Origin: Kitasatospora herbaricolor
GTDB taxonomy: Bacteria > Actinomycetota > Actinomycetes > Streptomycetales > Streptomycetaceae
DNA length: 64,000 nucleotides
Direction: 5' to 3'
Assembly: GCF_030813695.1 (NCBI RefSeq)
Contig: NZ_JAUSVA010000002.1
Span: forward strand, 2,728,001 to 2,792,000
In this document: positions 62,679 to 64,000 of the stretch, in pieces
How the letters are laid out: each line of letters starts with the position of its first letter
Position numbering within the stretch: position 1 is the stretch's first letter
Notes under the pieces: model-generated
Seen by the model: only the letters and a program-made list of their open reading frames with translations
What the model was told of the DNA's origin: nothing
The model's database searches: none
Program-made: the position numbers and the translations under genes

Positions 62679-62695
62679 CCGGCACCCTGTGCCGG
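62679..62695. terminator. Short hairpin between the exporter and the TPR regulator
   Basis: 7-bp perfect arms CCGGCAC / GTGCCGG with a CCT loop in the 48-bp gap of two convergent genes. Confidence 0.5.
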
Positions 62696-62714
62696 CCCCG
62701 GGGTCCGCGGGGCC

Positions 62715-64000
62715 TCACGGATTCGGCTCCAGCCCCCGCTCCCGCGCCCAGTCGCCGAGCGAGTCCAGAACGGCGGTGGTCCCTCCCAAGGAGAGGCCAC
62801 CGCCCTGGGCGATCGCGGCCTCGTACCCGTCGTCGCCCAGCAGCCGGCGCAGGCTCCGGTCCGCCGTCCGCACCTCCACCTGGTCCAGGAAGCCCCCCTT
62901 GGGGCCGTTCAGCCCGGCGTGCGAGCCGATCAGCCGGGCGGCCAGCCGGGCGCAGTCGAGGTCCTGGTCGCGCTCGGCGAAGACCCGCAGCACACCCGCG
63001 GCGGCGGGCACCAGCAGCACCGTCATCTGCTCGGCGAAGGCCCCCGCCTCGCTCTTCATCCCGCGCAGCAGCGACCAGCCGCCGATCAGCAGGTGCAGGC
63101 CGCGCTCGGGCTCCCCGGCGCGGGCGGTCACCCAGCCCCGGATGCAGGACAGCAGCGAGGGCACCAGGGCGGGCACCAGCGGGCCGTACTCGCCCTGGGC
63201 CTGCTCCAGTGCGTCCAGCTCCTGCAGGGCCTCGGCGAACTCCTCGCGCAGGGTGTGCAGTCCGGTGAGGACCAGCCGCCCGAAGAGCACCGCGCCGTTG
63301 CTGCCGTGAGTCCCGTCCCCGACCTGCTCCAAGGCCTCCCGGACGATCCGCTCCCCCTCCGCCGGATCGCTGCCCATCAAGGCGTTGCCGAGCTGCACCA
63401 TCAGCATCGGCACCTCCTGCGGGGCCCCGACCTCCTCGGTCAGCCCGATGGCCTGCCGGTAGGCGACGACGGCCTGTTCCGTCTCCCCCGCCGTGGTCAG
63501 CGACTCGGCCCGGGCCGCCAGCGCCTGCGACATCCCCCAGCGGTCGCCGGCCCGGGTGAACAGGGCCAGCGACTCGTCGCCGTCCCGGATGCCGGCCTCC
63601 AGGCCGCCCGGCCAGTCGTTCATCATCTTCGCCCGGATCTGCAGGATGAAGGCCAGGTCGCTGTCGCTGCCGTGCACCCGGCAGCCCGCCACCGCGTCGT
63701 CCAGCATCTCCCGCATCTGGTCCAGCTTGCCCGCGAGGAAGGCCGCGAAGACCCGCATCAGGGCCGGGAACCTGTACGACTGCGGCAGATCGGGGGTGTA
63801 CGTCCGGATGATCCGGCGGGCCAGGTCGGCGGCCTCGGCGTTGCCCAGCACCTCCATGTCGCCTTCGAACCGGCTCACCAGGCGGGACAGCCGGAGCTGC
63901 CGGCGGGCCTCGGCCAGGACGTCCGGCGTCATCGGCAGCGGGCAGTGCAGGATGTCCGCGGCGAGCGGTTCCGCCGGGGGCGCGTCGTCGGCGAACGGGT
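62715..64000 (-). CDS. C-terminal part of a large TPR regulator (AfsR/SARP- or LuxR-like; runs off the window)
   Basis: The frame is open to base 64,000 and reads PFADDAPPAEPLAADILHCP before the internal MTPDVLAEARRQ, so the ATG at 63,932 is not the start. The visible ~428 residues are helical TPR-type repeats (DDAVAGCRVHGSDSDLAFILQIRAKMM; DESLALFTRAGDRWGMSQALAARAESLTTAGETEQAVVAYRQAIGL). Such tails end actinobacterial signal-transduction ATPases of the AfsR, NB-ARC/STAND and LAL LuxR groups. The DNA-binding and ATPase parts would lie outside the window. Confidence 0.75.
   Translation of the reverse strand, partial: PFADDAPPAEPLAADILHCPLPMTPDVLAEARRQLRLSRLVSRFEGDMEVLGNAEAADLARRIIRTYTPDLPQSYRFPALMRVFAAFLAGKLDQMREMLDDAVAGCRVHGSDSDLAFILQIRAKMMNDWPGGLEAGIRDGDESLALFTRAGDRWGMSQALAARAESLTTAGETEQAVVAYRQAIGLTEEVGAPQEVPMLMVQLGNALMGSDPAEGERIVREALEQVGDGTHGSNGAVLFGRLVLTGLHTLREEFAEALQELDALEQAQGEYGPLVPALVPSLLSCIRGWVTARAGEPERGLHLLIGGWSLLRGMKSEAGAFAEQMTVLLVPAAAGVLRVFAERDQDLDCARLAARLIGSHAGLNGPKGGFLDQVEVRTADRSLRRLLGDDGYEAAIAQGGGLSLGGTTAVLDSLGDWARERGLEPNP

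Noticed and set aside
63930-63932. ATG taken as start of the TPR protein
   Set aside because: The frame continues without a stop to the window edge with protein-like sequence, so this is an internal Met of a longer protein.

Overview
This is a high-GC actinobacterial chromosome segment, almost certainly from Streptomyces, Kitasatospora or a close relative. The evidence is the very GC-rich third codon positions, GTG/TTG starts, a Wbl protein, starch enzymes with actinobacterial domain order, and a glnE ... glnA2-nadE ... panB gene order that matches the S. coelicolor SCO2226-SCO2256 neighbourhood as I remember it.

Left chromosomal arm (1-30,326). It opens with a TetR/FAD-monooxygenase divergent pair with twin operators, a hemerythrin-like protein, a lipoprotein esterase and an SDR. 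A secreted carbohydrate and protein degradation block follows: a GH13 alpha-amylase with starch-binding modules, an M4 metalloprotease and a giant amylase-pullulanase. The amylase and pullulanase share LacI/MalR-like operator motifs. Interleaved are a SigE-family sigma factor with a membrane partner, and amtB-glnK. Then come a PAP2-type membrane phosphatase, glnE (glutamine synthetase adenylyltransferase), an envelope polysaccharide cluster (UDP-GlcNAc 2-epimerase, a 51-residue LAATG protein, a family 2 glycosyltransferase), and a divergent GH16 enzyme.

Integrated element (30,349-52,406). A 22-kb actinomycete integrative and conjugative element (AICE) sits in the 3' end of glnA2. Its ends are an 85-bp perfect direct repeat of the last codons of glnA2. 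The displaced gene tail and its native terminator lie at the left end. At the right end the element supplies a new tail and a new terminator, so glnA2 stays intact. The right half is the backbone: tyrosine integrase, excisionase, RepA-like ATPase, primase-polymerase, a short beta-clamp-like protein, SSB, a phage-type C5 methyltransferase, an FtsK/TraB translocase, membrane spread-type proteins, a Wbl regulator, and GntR and XRE-TPR regulators with operator arrays. The left 5 kb is more AT-rich cargo. It is dominated by a divergent pair: a C5 DNA methyltransferase and a GHKL ATPase fused to a PD-(D/E)XK nuclease-like domain. I interpret this pair as a restriction-modification or anti-phage module. 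A decayed second copy of the element's left terminus and three 71-72-bp GGACAG dyads suggest the cargo region was assembled in steps.

Right chromosomal arm (52,320-64,000). This holds glnA2 (gamma-glutamylpolyamine synthetase type), nadE, an endonuclease/exonuclease/phosphatase-family membrane protein, a TetR-MFS efflux pair with operators, panB with a 19-bp-stem terminator, a DrrAB-type ABC exporter, and the C-terminal part of a large TPR regulator that runs off the window.
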